From NCBI GenBank assembly GCA_012521375.1, contig JAAYMO010000131.1:1-37226 (forward strand): a stretch of 37,226 bases of DNA. Reading direction: 5' to 3'. The notes beneath the pieces are model-generated. The model was not told the origin of the DNA, made no database searches, and was given only the letters and a program-made list of their open reading frames with translations. Position numbers and translations under genes: made by a program. Numbering within the stretch: the stretch's first letter is position 1; the number at the start of each line of letters is the position of its first letter. This document shows positions 36,048 through 37,226 of the stretch, in pieces. The stretch is from Clostridiales bacterium (lineage in GTDB: Bacteria > Bacillota > Clostridia > Lutisporales > Lutisporaceae).

Positions 36048-37136
36048 TTACTGATTAATTGAATACGGTAGCCAACCCGTATCAATTACTGAATCATCAC
36101 CATTTGTATATCTTGCTCTAACATTTATTAATTTCCAATCAGATCCTAAAGCATTTTTTCTCACATATATATATTTGCTGTTAGAACCTAGAACCTCTTT
36201 ATAATCTACATCTTTTTTGCTCAAACCTTCTAATTCTGTTAGCTTGTCAAACACTAACAGTACTCTTGTTACTTTCATTTCATTATTGTTATCTGATTCA
36301 TGACGCAGTTCTAATTCCATAGACTTAAATGTCTTTTTTGTTTCATTAAATTGGAATGTATATCCGTATCCTGTAAAACCTACATCAGGATCTAGAGAAT
36401 TATAAACGTCATAGTGGTATTCTTCTCTTGCCCTTAAAGTAAAGTTCTGTCCACTATACAATTCAACATATTCTGTCGGATTTTCTTCTCCCGGCAAAGG
36501 TTCTTCTACCTGCATAGCATGTATAGTGAAATCAGCCATTAATCCCATATTTTGGAATCTATTATCAGCATTTTTGTGAAGAGCTACAGCAAACTCTACC
36601 TTTCTGCTATCTCCAGGATTTATAAATATGAACGGATCGAAATACCCTCCATTATCATAAGCCATATTATATACTGAGCCTACATATAATATATCGTCAG
36701 GGTGTCCGGCCCCTTCCTTTGCTGTAACTACTACATAAAGTTTTCTTAAGAACTCATTGAATAGATTATTATCTACTACTTCTTCAGTTAGATTATGCTG
36801 TCTTATGTTTTCTACAGTTAGTCTATAAACTTTTGATGGTAATGTACCAACGTTTGTTAAATCAAAATGTCCTTTTTCCGGTGGATATGCAAAATGTATG
36901 GGATCTGATGGCTCTTCATCTTCATCTTCATCTGGATAATTGAAGGATGGCTGTAAATTCTGTATGATAAAGTTTTCAATTGTTCCTTCTCCACCACCTG
37001 CTACTATCTCTAATGTACCTGCTTGGAACTCAGCAACACTAGTTGCTTGACTTGTAAACCAGGCCATGGTACCTACTCCTATCATGCTGAATGTTATTGC
37101 TACAATCAGCATCAGGGCTATATATTTTTTCTTCAT
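36048..37136 (-). CDS. TasA/camelysin (CalY)-like secreted protein
   Basis: MKKKYIALMLIVAITFSMIGVGTMAWFTSQATSVAEFQAGTLEIVAGG; FDLTNVGTLPSKVYRLTVENI; RBS AGGAGGAAAGG. Confidence 0.8.
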   Translation of the reverse strand: MKKKYIALMLIVAITFSMIGVGTMAWFTSQATSVAEFQAGTLEIVAGGGEGTIENFIIQNLQPSFNYPDEDEDEEPSDPIHFAYPPEKGHFDLTNVGTLPSKVYRLTVENIRQHNLTEEVVDNNLFNEFLRKLYVVVTAKEGAGHPDDILYVGSVYNMAYDNGGYFDPFIFINPGDSRKVEFAVALHKNADNRFQNMGLMADFTIHAMQVEEPLPGEENPTEYVELYSGQNFTLRAREEYHYDVYNSLDPDVGFTGYGYTFQFNETKKTFKSMELELRHESDNNNEMKVTRVLLVFDKLTELEGLSKKDVDYKEVLGSNSKYIYVRKNALGSDWKLINVRARYTNGDDSVIDTGWLPYSINQ

Positions 37137-37226
37137 ATCCTTTCCTCCTATTCTCTTAATACGTATTGTAAAGTTAAATGAAAGTTGAGGACCCGTCAGC
37201 CTTTCTGGTACAATAGTTTCACCACA

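Overview
The window is a low-GC Firmicutes (Clostridia-like) chromosomal segment. Most genes are on the minus strand and most are housekeeping. Main content in order: 5' part of an [FeFe]-hydrogenase subunit gene with a structured leader (Moco-riboswitch-like aptamer, antiterminator and terminator); groES-groEL with a perfect CIRCE; an ABC importer (FecCD type) with a ModE-like regulator and a ModE-box-like palindrome; YtxH/DUF948 pair; an Mrp / Cys-rich MerR / glutamate-synthase-like / DUF5320 / DUF134 neighbourhood; DUF554; OGG1-type glycosylase; a P-loop + Asp23/Gls24 fusion; Rex; ABC-F; isocitrate/isopropylmalate dehydrogenase; a radical SAM-PDZ protein; TsaD; bactofilin-like protein, anti-sigma and ECF sigma; a TsaB-RimI fusion and TsaE; an FMN riboswitch with RibU; a three-gene operon (ATP-grasp ligase, octopine-type dehydrogenase, B12-dependent mutase-like protein); an amidohydrolase with an in-frame amber codon; and a TasA/camelysin-like plus SLH surface locus. 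Three intergenic regions carry related palindromic repeats. The best candidates for something under-described are the B12-mutase/opine-dehydrogenase/ATP-grasp operon, the hydrogenase leader RNA, the TasA/SLH locus and the composite palindromic repeats. All family calls are from reading the sequence; no database search was run.
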